64,000 nucleotides of DNA, taken from Collinsella sp. (GTDB taxonomy: Bacteria > Actinomycetota > Coriobacteriia > Coriobacteriales > Coriobacteriaceae). Of the stretch, positions 35,564 through 43,222 are shown in pieces. A program made the translations under genes and the position numbers. Every line of letters begins with the position of its first letter. Position 1 is the first letter of the stretch. A model generated the notes under the pieces. The model was not told the origin of the DNA and searched no databases. It saw nothing but the letters and a program-made list of their open reading frames with translations. The DNA is taken from the NCBI GenBank assembly GCA_019414205.1, contig DXML01000001.1:1-64000 (forward strand), read 5' to 3'.

Positions 35564-35831
35564 ACAAACGGGCTGCACGCCCGCAAAAGCTCTTCGCTTA
35601 ACCACCCAGCTTAGATGCCCTCGCCCGCGTATTCGCGCGCTCGCATCCGTTACTCGGCTGGTCTGTATCGACGACCATCTCGGCGATGTCTACTAAGACG
35701 AACCTACGCGGCACGTCCGTTGGGACCGCAGCTCCGGGGTGATTTTCATCGGTCGCATGCACGGGTTCTCAGCGCTCCCCGCTCTCTGTAGCATGCGGAC
35801 GGCCGACTACTCGTCCCCATCAACGCTTATG
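35525..35831 (-). promoter_or_regulatory. T-box riboswitch, isoleucine-specific leader of ileS
   Basis: The minus-strand leader has a Stem I whose base pairs GTTG..GGGAC with GTCCCAAC. It has a GACGAGTAG segment, an ACAGAGAG motif and a specifier loop GAAAATCACC in which ATC (35743-35741) is an Ile codon. The T-box bulge is GGGTGGTTAAGCG (near 35593-35607), where TGGT can pair with the ACCA end of uncharged tRNA-Ile. A terminator follows. By family knowledge, uncharged tRNA-Ile binding stabilises the antiterminator and raises ileS transcription. The 5' end is estimated. Confidence 0.88.
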
Positions 35832-35837
35832 CGGAGT

Positions 35838-35843
35838 ATGCTA
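35838..35843 (-). promoter_or_regulatory. putative extended -10 box for ileS
   Basis: The minus strand reads TGCTAGCAT, an extended -10 pattern (TGN-TANNNT), about 8-12 bases before the first nucleotides that pair in Stem I. No clear -35 is seen, as is usual for extended -10 promoters. Confidence 0.45.
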
Positions 35844-35967
35844 GCACGTTCCGCACCGGCGAAAAACCCTCAACACTGGTTTTATACGTTCGAAATTTCT
35901 TGCGGCCGTGGACCTTCTCTTGGAGCAAAATACCTGTAAGCACTTTATCGAACGAAAGAAGATTGCT

Positions 35968-37056
35968 ATGCGCACGATCGGAATGAGCGACTATACCGTT
36001 GGCGAAGACTGCTTTGACGAGCTGCACGGCGCGTTGGCCGAGTACGGAGCAACCAAGGTCGCCATCATTGGTGGTAAACGAGCACTGGCCGCAGCACTTC
36101 CCGGTATCGAAGCTGCGCTGGCAGGTACCGACGTCGAGATTCTGGAGACGCGCGTCTACGGCACCAACAGTACGCGCGCAAATATCGCCAAGGTCGTAAA
36201 CTCCCCCGCCTGCCAGGAAGCCGACGTGCTCATCGCATGCGGCGGCGGCAAGGCGCTCGATACCGTGAAGACCGCAGCCATCGAGCTCAAGAAGATCGTC
36301 TTTACGGTGCCGACGATCTGCTCCAACTGCTCGGCCGCGACCGCCATTGCCGTTGTCTACAACGACGACGGCTCGCTCGAAGGCTATTCGTACCCCAACC
36401 GCCCCGCGCACATCTTCATCAACCCCAAGATCATCGCCGAGGCTCCGGCGGAGTACTTCTGGGCGGGCGTGGGCGATGCCCTGTCCAAGCAGCCCGAGGT
36501 CGAGTACGCCACGAGCGCCGGCAACCTGGAGCACACCGCAGGTCTTGGCCTGGCGCTCGCACACACCTGCTCCGAGCCGCTGTTTACCTATGGCGTGCAG
36601 GGTCTTGAGGACGTTCGCCAGAACCTGTCGACCGAAGCCGTCAAGCAGATCGCGCTCGATATCGTGGTCAACACGGGCTACGTCTCCAACCTGACCAACC
36701 AAAATGATTACTACTACAACTCGAGCGTGGCGCATGCGTTCTACAACGCCACCTGCAGCATTCCGCGCGAGGGTACCTACCTGCATGGCGAGGTCGTGAG
36801 CCTGGGCGTGCTGGTGCTGTTTGCCTACACGGGCGATACCGAGAACCTTGAGCGCTACTCAGCCTTTAACAAGCAGATGGGACTGCCCGTGACGCTTGAG
36901 CAGGTCGGGCTTTCCGAGGCCGATATTCCGGCCCTGTGCGAGTACGCGCACACCACCAACGAGTGGAAGCAGGGAAACCCCGAGCCCTTCACCGACGAAA
37001 AGTTTGCCGCCGCCATCAAGGCTGCCAACACCTACGGCCACACGCTCCTCGCCTAA
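35968..37056 (+). CDS. glycerol dehydrogenase-like iron/zinc alcohol dehydrogenase
   Basis: A 362-residue member of the GldA branch of the metal-dependent alcohol dehydrogenase family. The NAD-binding part shows GGKRALAAALPGIE and LIACGGGKALDTVK. PTICSNCSAATAIAVVYNDDG marks the substrate region. All three metal ligands are present: Asp in VGDALSK, His in SSVAHAFYNA and His in YLHGEVVSLG. Likely reaction is NAD-linked oxidation of glycerol or a related polyol; the substrate is inferred. Start at 35968 follows AAGAAG at about 7 bases; a longer frame from 35908 is less likely. It is divergent from ileS and ends in tandem terminators. Confidence 0.85.
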   Translation: MRTIGMSDYTVGEDCFDELHGALAEYGATKVAIIGGKRALAAALPGIEAALAGTDVEILETRVYGTNSTRANIAKVVNSPACQEADVLIACGGGKALDTVKTAAIELKKIVFTVPTICSNCSAATAIAVVYNDDGSLEGYSYPNRPAHIFINPKIIAEAPAEYFWAGVGDALSKQPEVEYATSAGNLEHTAGLGLALAHTCSEPLFTYGVQGLEDVRQNLSTEAVKQIALDIVVNTGYVSNLTNQNDYYYNSSVAHAFYNATCSIPREGTYLHGEVVSLGVLVLFAYTGDTENLERYSAFNKQMGLPVTLEQVGLSEADIPALCEYAHTTNEWKQGNPEPFTDEKFAAAIKAANTYGHTLLA

Positions 37057-37062
37057 CCTACC

Positions 37063-37103
37063 AAAACCGCCACAAAGGGGACAGGCACCTTTCTGGTGGT
37101 TTT
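37063..37103 (+). terminator. terminator after the glycerol dehydrogenase-like gene, copy of a repeat
   Basis: AAAACCGCCACAAAGG (37063-37078) pairs with CCTTTCTGGTGGTTTT (37088-37103) around GGACAGGCA. The same loop and arms occur inverted at 29421-29461 with two arm differences. Confidence 0.8.
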
Positions 37104-37156
37104 ATATTGCTCCAGCATTCAGTTCGTACTCGGAACGGTAAACAGGAACGAACAGA

Positions 37157-37195
37157 GGCAGGGTATCATCGTGGTGATGGTATCCTGCCTTTTGT
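37157..37195 (+). terminator. second terminator-like hairpin, U-tract on the plus strand
   Basis: GGCAGGGTATCATC pairs throughout with GATGGTATCCTGCC (two G-T wobbles) and is followed by TTTTGTTTTG. There are no genes between 37196 and 37443 that I can support; the stretch holds a short inverted repeat GATCAAG/CTTGATC near 37203-37231 and the hairpin at 37339. Confidence 0.75.
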
Positions 37196-37338
37196 TTTGC
37201 GGGATCAAGGTCGCTTTATGCGAACTTGATCACCACTTATATGGCGCATTGATGGCAATTGCTTCGTACGTGCATACCGGGAGCCTGTACACCTCTGGCA
37301 AGGCGTAACACACTAGACTTTGTTCCAAAGTCCGCGTG

Positions 37339-37359
37339 CTAAGGGGGCAGGCCCCTTAG
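37339..37359. repeat. short GC-rich hairpin in accessory intergenic region
   Basis: CTAAGGGG and CCCCTTAG form a perfect 8-bp stem around GCAGG. It resembles the GGGGCAGGC-type hairpin at 38139-38158 (TTGGGGC/GCCCCAA), which lies on the other side of the peptidase gene. No T-run follows either. Confidence 0.5.
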
Positions 37360-37443
37360 AATTCCTGTGGAGTGTGTACGCACGTACGCAGGAAAACGGC
37401 AAAATTTCGCTATATCAGGGCGTTCTTTCATTGGAGAGTATGG

Positions 37444-37472
37444 TTTACACGGCTTAGTTCAACAAATAAGAA
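37444..37472 (+). promoter_or_regulatory. putative promoter of the S51 peptidase gene
   Basis: TTTACA (37444-37449) and TAAGAA (37467-37472) are 17 bp apart, in AT-rich DNA just ahead of the AAAGGAG ribosome site. The -10 match is moderate. Confidence 0.4.
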
Positions 37473-37495
37473 TTTATATATAAAGGAGAATATTG

Positions 37496-38098
37496 ATGAA
37501 ACTGTTTTTATGTTCTCACTTTTCAAGTGTAGGAAGTCTGATAAAGGAAGAAATTGAAAATAAAAAAATCGCATTTATTCCAACAGCTTCGCTGCGTGAA
37601 GGCTACACCGGTTATGTCGGCTCGGCTCGAAAATTATTCAAAAAGTTGGGAGCAATCGTAACTGAAATTGATATTTCAACGGAGGCTTATTCAACGATAC
37701 AGTCTGTTTTTGAAGAAGCAGATGTGATATATTTTACCGGCGGAAATTCTTTCTTTCTTATGGACCAGCTCCGTAAAACGGGAACTGATGGGCTGCTGAA
37801 AAAGGAATTGGCAAATGGAAAATTGATGATCGGCGAGTCGGCAGGCGCAATTATATGCGCTCCAAGCATCCAATATATCGAGCAAATGGATGAAAAGCCG
37901 GAGGACTACTCACAAGAAGATGATGCAGGGCTTGATTTGATTGATTTCTATGTTCTTCCGCATTATCTTACAGCACCATTTAAGAAAGTTACCGAGAAAA
38001 TAATGACTGAGTTTTCGGATTTGAATCTATGCCCAATTAACAACCGTCAGGGAATTGTAATTGATGGTGAAGGTTCAAAGGTAATTTGCAAAGACTAA
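37496..38098 (+). CDS. peptidase family S51 (dipeptidase E-like) protein, probably horizontally acquired
   Basis: A 200-residue protein of the class-I glutaminase-amidotransferase-like fold used by S51 peptidases. TGGNSFFLMDQL lies at 81-92, the nucleophile elbow GESAGAI has Ser115, and LPHY has His156. NRQGIVIDG near 183-191 fits the family's C-terminal strand. S51 enzymes cleave Asp-X dipeptides or cyanophycin; the substrate here is unknown. An AAAGGAG ribosome site precedes the ATG at 37496. Its AT-rich codons (AAA, ATA, TTT, GAA) contrast sharply with every neighbour, and transposase and recombinase remnants follow, so recent transfer from a low-GC Firmicute is likely. Confidence 0.85.
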   Translation: MKLFLCSHFSSVGSLIKEEIENKKIAFIPTASLREGYTGYVGSARKLFKKLGAIVTEIDISTEAYSTIQSVFEEADVIYFTGGNSFFLMDQLRKTGTDGLLKKELANGKLMIGESAGAIICAPSIQYIEQMDEKPEDYSQEDDAGLDLIDFYVLPHYLTAPFKKVTEKIMTEFSDLNLCPINNRQGIVIDGEGSKVICKD

Positions 38099-38138
38099 TT
38101 TGAATATTTCAGTTTGCTGTACTCGTTCCTAGCAGGGT

Positions 38139-38158
38139 TTGGGGCAGGCACGCCCCAA
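38139..38158. repeat. hairpin downstream of the S51 peptidase gene
   Basis: TTGGGGC (38139-38145) and GCCCCAA (38152-38158) form a perfect 7-bp stem. It could act as a transcription stop for the peptidase gene although no T-run follows. Just after it, GTCCCAAAGGGGC adds more of the GGGGC/GTCCC-rich repeat sequence. Confidence 0.45.
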
Positions 38159-38213
38159 CAAGAAGCTGTCCCAAAGGGGCAAGAATGGGGACTGCGGACG
38201 ATTTCTTGGACCG

Positions 38214-38445
38214 TTACGCGGCCCTTCCCAGCGCGGAGCGGAACTCGGCCGGCGTGCGGCCACCGAGCGCATCGCTGCGCCTCTCCGTATTGTATCGACC
38301 GATCCAGCCCCCGAGCTCCTCGATGAAGCTGGCGGGGGTCCAATCCGACCAGTCCCTGCCGTACCAGAACTCCTTCTTGAGCAGGCCGAAGAAGCCCTCC
38401 ATCGCCGCGTTGTCCGGGCTGCAGCCCTTGGCGGACTGGATTGGC
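38214..38445 (-). pseudogene. IS3-family (IS150-like) transposase OrfB, C-terminal remnant
   Basis: On the minus strand the frame PIQSAKGCSPDNAAMEGFFG, then LLKKEFWYGRDW, FIEELGGWIGRYNTERR and GGRTPAEFRSALG matches the last 75 or so residues of the IS3/IS150 integrase-core transposase. That segment includes the region after the final catalytic Glu-containing helix. An in-frame TAG lies just upstream and no further transposase sequence follows, so only the 3' end remains. It is inactive. No clear terminal inverted repeat was identified. Confidence 0.8.
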
Positions 38446-38548
38446 TACACTGATGTGGACAGTTCCGGGAGGGGCGCAAGAGACGGGAAGGCCGTGTGCG
38501 CGTTCCTGCGCGAGGGCCGCGGGGAGGGGTTGCCTGGGTACGGCGCCT

Positions 38549-38689
38549 GTCAACTCGGTCTACGTCTTTGATGACCGGGTCGTACTCAATATCAACTTCA
38601 CGGATGATGCCAAAACGGTCACCCGTGAGGAAGTGTTGGGTTCGAGTGCTATGGACAATGTTCAAGCATGCTGGAATCGAACTCGCTAG
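38549..38689 (+). pseudogene. large serine recombinase, C-terminal remnant
   Basis: The plus-strand frame reads VNSVYVFDDRVVLNINF, then TDDAKTVTREEVLGSS. This resembles the last 40 or so residues of zinc-finger-containing large serine recombinases, which often end YVYDDKxVLTFNYK...TI. Nothing upstream in this frame looks like the rest of such a protein. Its end overlaps the 3' end of the DUF523 gene on the other strand by about 40 bp, which suggests an element inserted at or near that gene's end and later decayed. Confidence 0.65.
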
Positions 38690-39110
38690 CCGGAATCACA
38701 CGGTACCCGTGACGCAGCAGCAGATCGACAAAAACACCGTTGCCTGCTGTGAGGGTGCCGCTGAATGTTCCATCGTAGATGCGGCCGGCACCGCACGAGG
38801 GACTGCGATCCTGAAGAATACACGCGGCAATCTCAGACGGGCCACCCGCCTGCTCGCACATATCGAGTGCGCGCTGGGCGCCCAGGCAAAACTCGCGATC
38901 GACCGACACGCCCTCGCAGGTACGGACCTCGCCGTTCACAATCTCGGACGGCTTACGCGGTGTGGGCAGACCGCCAAAGACCTCGGGGCACACCAACAGG
39001 ACCTCGATCCCCGTACGCTCGCAGGCCTCGACCAACGCGTGGTGGTAATTATCGAGCCCGTTATACTTACAACTCTCACCCATCAAGCAGGCGCTCACCA
39101 CGATCTTCAT
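38649..39110 (-). CDS. DUF523 family protein
   Basis: A 153-residue conserved protein with the DUF523 pattern: VVSACLMGESCKYNG at the N terminus, LLVCPEVFGGLPTPR and ILQDRSPSCGAGRIYDGTFSG. The conserved Cys residues (in ACL, CPE and SCG) hint at metal or thiol chemistry; the function is unknown. Start at 39110 has AGAGGG six bases upstream. The C terminus borders the recombinase remnant, so the last few residues may have been altered by the insertion. Confidence 0.82.
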   Translation of the reverse strand: MKIVVSACLMGESCKYNGLDNYHHALVEACERTGIEVLLVCPEVFGGLPTPRKPSEIVNGEVRTCEGVSVDREFCLGAQRALDMCEQAGGPSEIAACILQDRSPSCGAGRIYDGTFSGTLTAGNGVFVDLLLRHGYRVIPASEFDSSMLEHCP

Positions 39111-39129
39111 TTCCATCCCTCTCAAGCAA

Positions 39130-39160
39130 AACGCCCCATTTGAGATAGAAACTCAAATGG
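39130..39160 (-). terminator. Rho-independent terminator of ftsH
   Basis: CCATTTGAG (39136-39144) and CTCAAATGG (39152-39160) form a perfect stem with a 7-nt loop; on the minus strand GGCGTTTTG follows. It separates ftsH from the DUF523 gene. Confidence 0.75.
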
Positions 39161-39191
39161 GACGTCGGCGTTTACTGGCTCGGCCGCGGCT

Positions 39192-41084
39192 TTACTGCTG
39201 CTTAGGCATCAGCGGATTCTCGCGCGTGAGGAGATTCATGAACTCCTCGCCCGTGATCGTCTCCTTCTTGTAGAGATAACGAGCCAGCTCGTGGAGCTTG
39301 AACTTGTTCTCCTTCAGGATCTGCAGGGCGCGATCGTGCGCGTCCTCGATCAGCTTGGCGACAATCGCGTCCACACGCTCGGCCGTGCCGGGGGCGCAGG
39401 TGAGCGACGTGTCCTGGTTGAGGTACGCATTCTGGACGGTACCGAGCGCCATCATGCCAAACTCGTCGGACATACCAAAGCGAGTCACCATGTTGCGGGC
39501 GAGCTTGGTTGCCTGCTCGATATCGTTGGCGGCACCGGTCGTCATCTCGCCAAAGATGAGCTCCTCGGCCGCACGGCCGCCACAATAGACGGCGAGCTTG
39601 TCCAAGACCTCCTGGCGCGTCGTCAGGAAGCGCTCGTCCTCCTCGACCTGCATGGTGTAGCCCAGAGCACCACTCGTGCGCGGCACGATGGTGATCTTAG
39701 TGACCGGGGCAGAGCCCTTCTGGCGGGCGGCAACGATGGCATGGCCGATCTCGTGGTAGGACACGACCTGCTTCTCATGGTCGGACAGCACCGTGGACTT
39801 ACGCTGCTGACCAGCAATGACGACCTCAACCGACTCCTCAAAGTCGTCCTGGGTCGCGCGTTTACGACCCTCGCGGACCGCGCGCAGGGCGCCCTCATTG
39901 ATGATGTTGGCCAGGTCGGCACCCGAGGCGCCGGGCGTGGCGCGGGCAATCGCGGTCAGGTCGATCGGCGGCTGCGTCTTCACGCTCTTGGCATGCAGCT
40001 CAAGAATGTTCTTACGTCCGGTCAGGTCGGGCAGCTCAACGGGGATGCGGCGGTCAAAACGACCGGGGCGCAACAGGGCGGGATCGAGGCTGTCGGGACG
40101 GTTGGTTGCGGCGAGCACAACGATACCCTTGTGGTTATCGAAGCCGTCCATCTCGGTCAGCAGCTGGTTGAGCGTCTGCTCGCGCTCGTCGTTGCCGCTA
40201 AAGCCACCGCCATCGCGCTTCTTGCCGATGGTATCGATCTCATCGATAAAGACGATGCACGGGGCCTTTTCCTTGGCCTGCTTAAACAGATCGCGAACCT
40301 TAGCGGCGCCACGGCCGACGAACATCTCGACGAACTCAGAACCAGAAATACTAAAGAACGGAACGCCCGCCTCGCCGGCAACGGCCTTGGCAAGCAGGGT
40401 CTTACCCGTACCCGGAGGGCCGACAAGGAGGGCACCGCGCGGCAGCTTGGCGCCGATCTCCTCGTAGCGCTGCGGCTTCTCCAGAAAGTCGACGACCTCC
40501 TTGAGGGACTCCTTGGCCTCTTCCTGGCCGGCGACGTCCTTAAAGGTCACGCCCACATCCTTGGAGGCGATCACGCGCGCGCCGGACTTGCCCAATCCGC
40601 CGCCGCCAAAACCACCGCCGCCAAAGTTCATCGACGGGCCGTCATCGCCCATAGCCTTCTTCATGCGGCGGTTGAGCCACCAGCCAATCAGGAAGAAAAT
40701 CGCCATGGGAAGAATGAGCGTGATCAGGTAGTAGGTCATCAGGCCCGAGTTTTTATCGGGAACGACCGATTCCAGGGACGCACCGGATTCAAGCACGCGA
40801 TCGGTAAAGCCCGCATCGTTCGGCACACCGGTCGTCTTGTAGGCGATGTTCTCGTCCTCGCCCTTTTTGGTGTAATAAATCGTGTAATCGTCCGTGTTGT
40901 ATTCGACCTTGTCGACACTCTTCTTATCGAGCGCTTTGACAAAGGTCGAATAATCGGTCTTCGTAATCTGCTGCGTGTGACCGATGTTGGGGAACAGAAC
41001 GGTCGAGAGCACGAGGTAGACGACGAAGGCGATGAGCACGTAGAGGATCATATTCCGTCTACGTTTGTTGTCATCCATCTCCAT
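39192..41084 (-). CDS. ftsH: ATP-dependent zinc metalloprotease FtsH
   Basis: A 630-residue membrane protease that degrades misfolded and regulatory proteins. Two membrane helices lie at about 10-30 and 115-135, around an extracytoplasmic domain. A Gly-rich linker leads to the AAA domain with Walker A VGPPGTGKT, Walker B CIVFIDEIDTIG and the second region of homology AATNRPDSLDPALLRPGRFDR. The zinc protease motif is HEIGHA, and LVTRFGMSDEFG lies downstream. Start set at 41084, where GGAG is nine bases upstream; the ATG at 41099 has no visible ribosome site. Confidence 0.95.
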   Translation of the reverse strand: MEMDDNKRRRNMILYVLIAFVVYLVLSTVLFPNIGHTQQITKTDYSTFVKALDKKSVDKVEYNTDDYTIYYTKKGEDENIAYKTTGVPNDAGFTDRVLESGASLESVVPDKNSGLMTYYLITLILPMAIFFLIGWWLNRRMKKAMGDDGPSMNFGGGGFGGGGLGKSGARVIASKDVGVTFKDVAGQEEAKESLKEVVDFLEKPQRYEEIGAKLPRGALLVGPPGTGKTLLAKAVAGEAGVPFFSISGSEFVEMFVGRGAAKVRDLFKQAKEKAPCIVFIDEIDTIGKKRDGGGFSGNDEREQTLNQLLTEMDGFDNHKGIVVLAATNRPDSLDPALLRPGRFDRRIPVELPDLTGRKNILELHAKSVKTQPPIDLTAIARATPGASGADLANIINEGALRAVREGRKRATQDDFEESVEVVIAGQQRKSTVLSDHEKQVVSYHEIGHAIVAARQKGSAPVTKITIVPRTSGALGYTMQVEEDERFLTTRQEVLDKLAVYCGGRAAEELIFGEMTTGAANDIEQATKLARNMVTRFGMSDEFGMMALGTVQNAYLNQDTSLTCAPGTAERVDAIVAKLIEDAHDRALQILKENKFKLHELARYLYKKETITGEEFMNLLTRENPLMPKQQ

Positions 41085-41176
41085 CTGCTTGAACTCCATC
41101 TACTGGGGTTGATAATGCTATCTAGAATACCCAACCCAGACGGCGATAAACCGACGCCGGGCACGAAAGGACAGAG

Positions 41177-41662
41177 ATGGCATCACTGGAAGTCGGCAAG
41201 GTTCAAATCTACACGGGCGACGGAAAGGGCAAAACCACGGCCGCCTTGGGACTGGCTTTGCGTGCCACAGGTTATGGTCTCAACGTACTCATGCTGCAGT
41301 TTGCCAAGAAGCTGCACTGCGCCGAACACGATGCCGCGCCGCGCCTGGGACTGCGCATTGTGCAGGCCGATCGCGACACGCCCGAGGCTTGCGCCGCGCA
41401 GATCATGGAGCTCGCACGCGAGCAGATTAGCCAGGTAGACATGCTGATCTTGGATGAACTGGGAGAAGCCATGCGACGGGGCTTTGTGACGCGCGAAGAT
41501 GTCGAAGCGTTGATCACGATGAAACCGACCACCACAGAGCTCTTGCTCACCGGCCGCGGCTTGCTGCCCCTCGCCGACCTTGCCGACCTAGTAACCGAAA
41601 TGCGTCCCATCAAACACTACTTCGACGAAGGCCTCCTAGCCCGCCAAGGCATCGAATACTAA
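41177..41662 (+). CDS. cobO: corrinoid adenosyltransferase (CobO/CobA/BtuR type)
   Basis: A 161-residue P-loop enzyme that transfers the adenosyl group from ATP to cobalt in cobalamin. It shows YTGDGKGKTTAALGLALRA near residue 12, LMLQFAKK, LILDELGEAMRRGF and LTGRGLLPLADLADLVTEM, the usual CobA sequence. It is slightly shorter than typical (about 170-200). An AAAGGACAGAG site precedes the ATG. No other cobalamin genes are nearby, so it may serve salvage of imported corrinoid. It is divergent from ftsH. Confidence 0.9.
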   Translation: MASLEVGKVQIYTGDGKGKTTAALGLALRATGYGLNVLMLQFAKKLHCAEHDAAPRLGLRIVQADRDTPEACAAQIMELAREQISQVDMLILDELGEAMRRGFVTREDVEALITMKPTTTELLLTGRGLLPLADLADLVTEMRPIKHYFDEGLLARQGIEY

Positions 41663-41663
41663 T

Positions 41664-41747
41664 TGATCCGAAGGGGACGGAGGCAAACGGATCATCGACA
41701 TCACGACGGAGAGCAATGATCCGTTTGCCTCCGTCCCCTACGGATCA
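41664..41747. repeat. large inverted repeat with 32-nt arms filling a convergent intergenic gap
   Basis: The arms 41664-41695 and 41716-41747 are reverse complements except for one A-A position. Each arm is itself bounded by TGATCCG and CGGATCA around AGGGGACGGAGGCAAA, so the unit contains four copies of the same 7-mer. It exactly fills the gap between the stop codons of cobO (plus) and the MATE gene (minus) and could stop transcription in both directions, although no T-run is present. Confidence 0.85.
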
Positions 41748-43097
41748 TTAGGCGGTGGCGCGGCCGAGCCAGTTGCCGCTGTGGTGGTAGATGGTAAACA
41801 TCGTGGCCGTGATGAGCCAGGTTACGGGGTAAACCAGCAGCAGGTGCTCAAGCGACGGATCGAACGGCATAATCGCAAACACCCAGATCACCCTGAGCAC
41901 GACGGTGCCAAAAATCGCGAGCATCATAGGCTGGAAGCTCACGCCAGCGCCGCGGATGGAGCCGGACGCGTTTTCGATAATCGAGAAGATCGCGTAGAAC
42001 GGCGCGATGAAATGAAGAATCGTCGTGGTGTAGGCCGAAATCGAAGCATCGTCGACAAACAGACGCGACAACGGACCCGAGAACACCAGTAGCACGGCAG
42101 ACAGGCCACCAATGAGCATAAACGACAGCACAAGCGACGTATGGTAGCCCTTGCGCATGCGCTCGTAGTTGCGCGCGCCAAAGTTCTGTGCCGAGAACGT
42201 GGTGATCGAAACGCCAAGCGCCTCGGTAACCATCCAGACAATGCCATCCAAACGGCCCGAAAGACCCCACGCCGTGGTGACATCGGCACCAAACGAGTTG
42301 ACCGACACCTGAATCAAAACGTTGGAAATCGAATACGCAGCAGACTGAAAGCCAAGCGGCAGACCACACGAGATCATGCTCTTACAAATGCCAGGATCAA
42401 TGCAGAGTTTGGACAGTGAAAGCCGCCACGCACCCGGAGCGTGCATCATACGAATCACGATCATCGTGGCGTTGGAGCAAATGGTCAGCGCCACCGCGAT
42501 GCCACAGCCCAGAGCCTCCATATGAAGCACGGCAACGAAGATGACATCCAGCACCGCATTAACAAGGCAGCCGGAAGCAATGATCACAGCAGGACCGCGT
42601 GTGTCGCCCACGGCGCGCAGCAGCGCCGTTCCCATATTGAGCAGCAGCGCCGCAACCATGGCGGCAAAATAGCAACGAGCATAGGCCACGCCCTCAGCCA
42701 ATAGTTCATGCGGCGTGTTCATAAGTACCAGCATGGGCTCAACGAACACTATGCCAAGAATCGAGAAAACGATACCGCCCACCAGCGCGAGCGTCATGGC
42801 CGTATGGACCGAACGACTCAATCGCTCATCATCGTGCCGACCAAAATACTGACCGGTAATGACCGCGCAGCCAGCGCCAACGCCAACGCAAAAGCCAATG
42901 CAGAGCTCGGTGAGCACCATCGTGGCTTGAATGCCACCCAGCGCGAGCTTGCCGCCAAACTGGCCGACGATATACGTACCAATAAGCGTGTAAGCCTGCT
43001 GAAAAAACGAGCTAAAGAAGATAGGGACGCACAGCGACAGCAGCTGTTGCCAAATGACACCCTGCGTTACATCGATAGCCGTAGATTTCTTAGCCAC
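41748..43097 (-). CDS. MATE family efflux transporter
   Basis: A 449-residue membrane protein with about twelve hydrophobic helices in two similar halves. VTQGVIWQQLLSLCVPIFFSSFFQQ at the N terminus, GGKLALGGIQATM and NFGARNYERMRKGYH in the second half fit the DinF/NorM-type MATE fold. Members export drugs or metabolites using Na+ or H+ gradients; the substrate is unknown. Start taken as GTG at 43097 with GGGGAGG close upstream; a longer ATG frame to 43130 reads through that site. Confidence 0.88.
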   Translation of the reverse strand: MAKKSTAIDVTQGVIWQQLLSLCVPIFFSSFFQQAYTLIGTYIVGQFGGKLALGGIQATMVLTELCIGFCVGVGAGCAVITGQYFGRHDDERLSRSVHTAMTLALVGGIVFSILGIVFVEPMLVLMNTPHELLAEGVAYARCYFAAMVAALLLNMGTALLRAVGDTRGPAVIIASGCLVNAVLDVIFVAVLHMEALGCGIAVALTICSNATMIVIRMMHAPGAWRLSLSKLCIDPGICKSMISCGLPLGFQSAAYSISNVLIQVSVNSFGADVTTAWGLSGRLDGIVWMVTEALGVSITTFSAQNFGARNYERMRKGYHTSLVLSFMLIGGLSAVLLVFSGPLSRLFVDDASISAYTTTILHFIAPFYAIFSIIENASGSIRGAGVSFQPMMLAIFGTVVLRVIWVFAIMPFDPSLEHLLLVYPVTWLITATMFTIYHHSGNWLGRATA

Positions 43098-43222
43098 ACG
43101 CCCTCCCCACCAGCGTACGTCAAACAACAAAACGGCAATTTAAGACCAAAGCCAATACCAGCTTAGCACCGACCGGCGTAGGCCGAAACGCCCCGAACCA
43201 GAGCCCGGTGCTAACTATCTGC

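Noticed and set aside
33083..35614. 843-codon open frame opposite ileS
   Set aside because: Antisense shadow: ileS motifs (HIGH, KMSKS, zinc site) are all present on the minus strand, and this frame also crosses the T-box leader.
37096..37308. 70-codon plus-strand frame after the glycerol dehydrogenase-like gene
   Set aside because: It begins inside one terminator, runs through the second, has no ribosome site and no recognisable sequence.
38095..38553. 152-codon minus-strand frame across the IS3 remnant
   Set aside because: It reads the transposase remnant out of frame (the true frame is the one with MEGFFGLLKKEFWYG) and ends past the peptidase gene.
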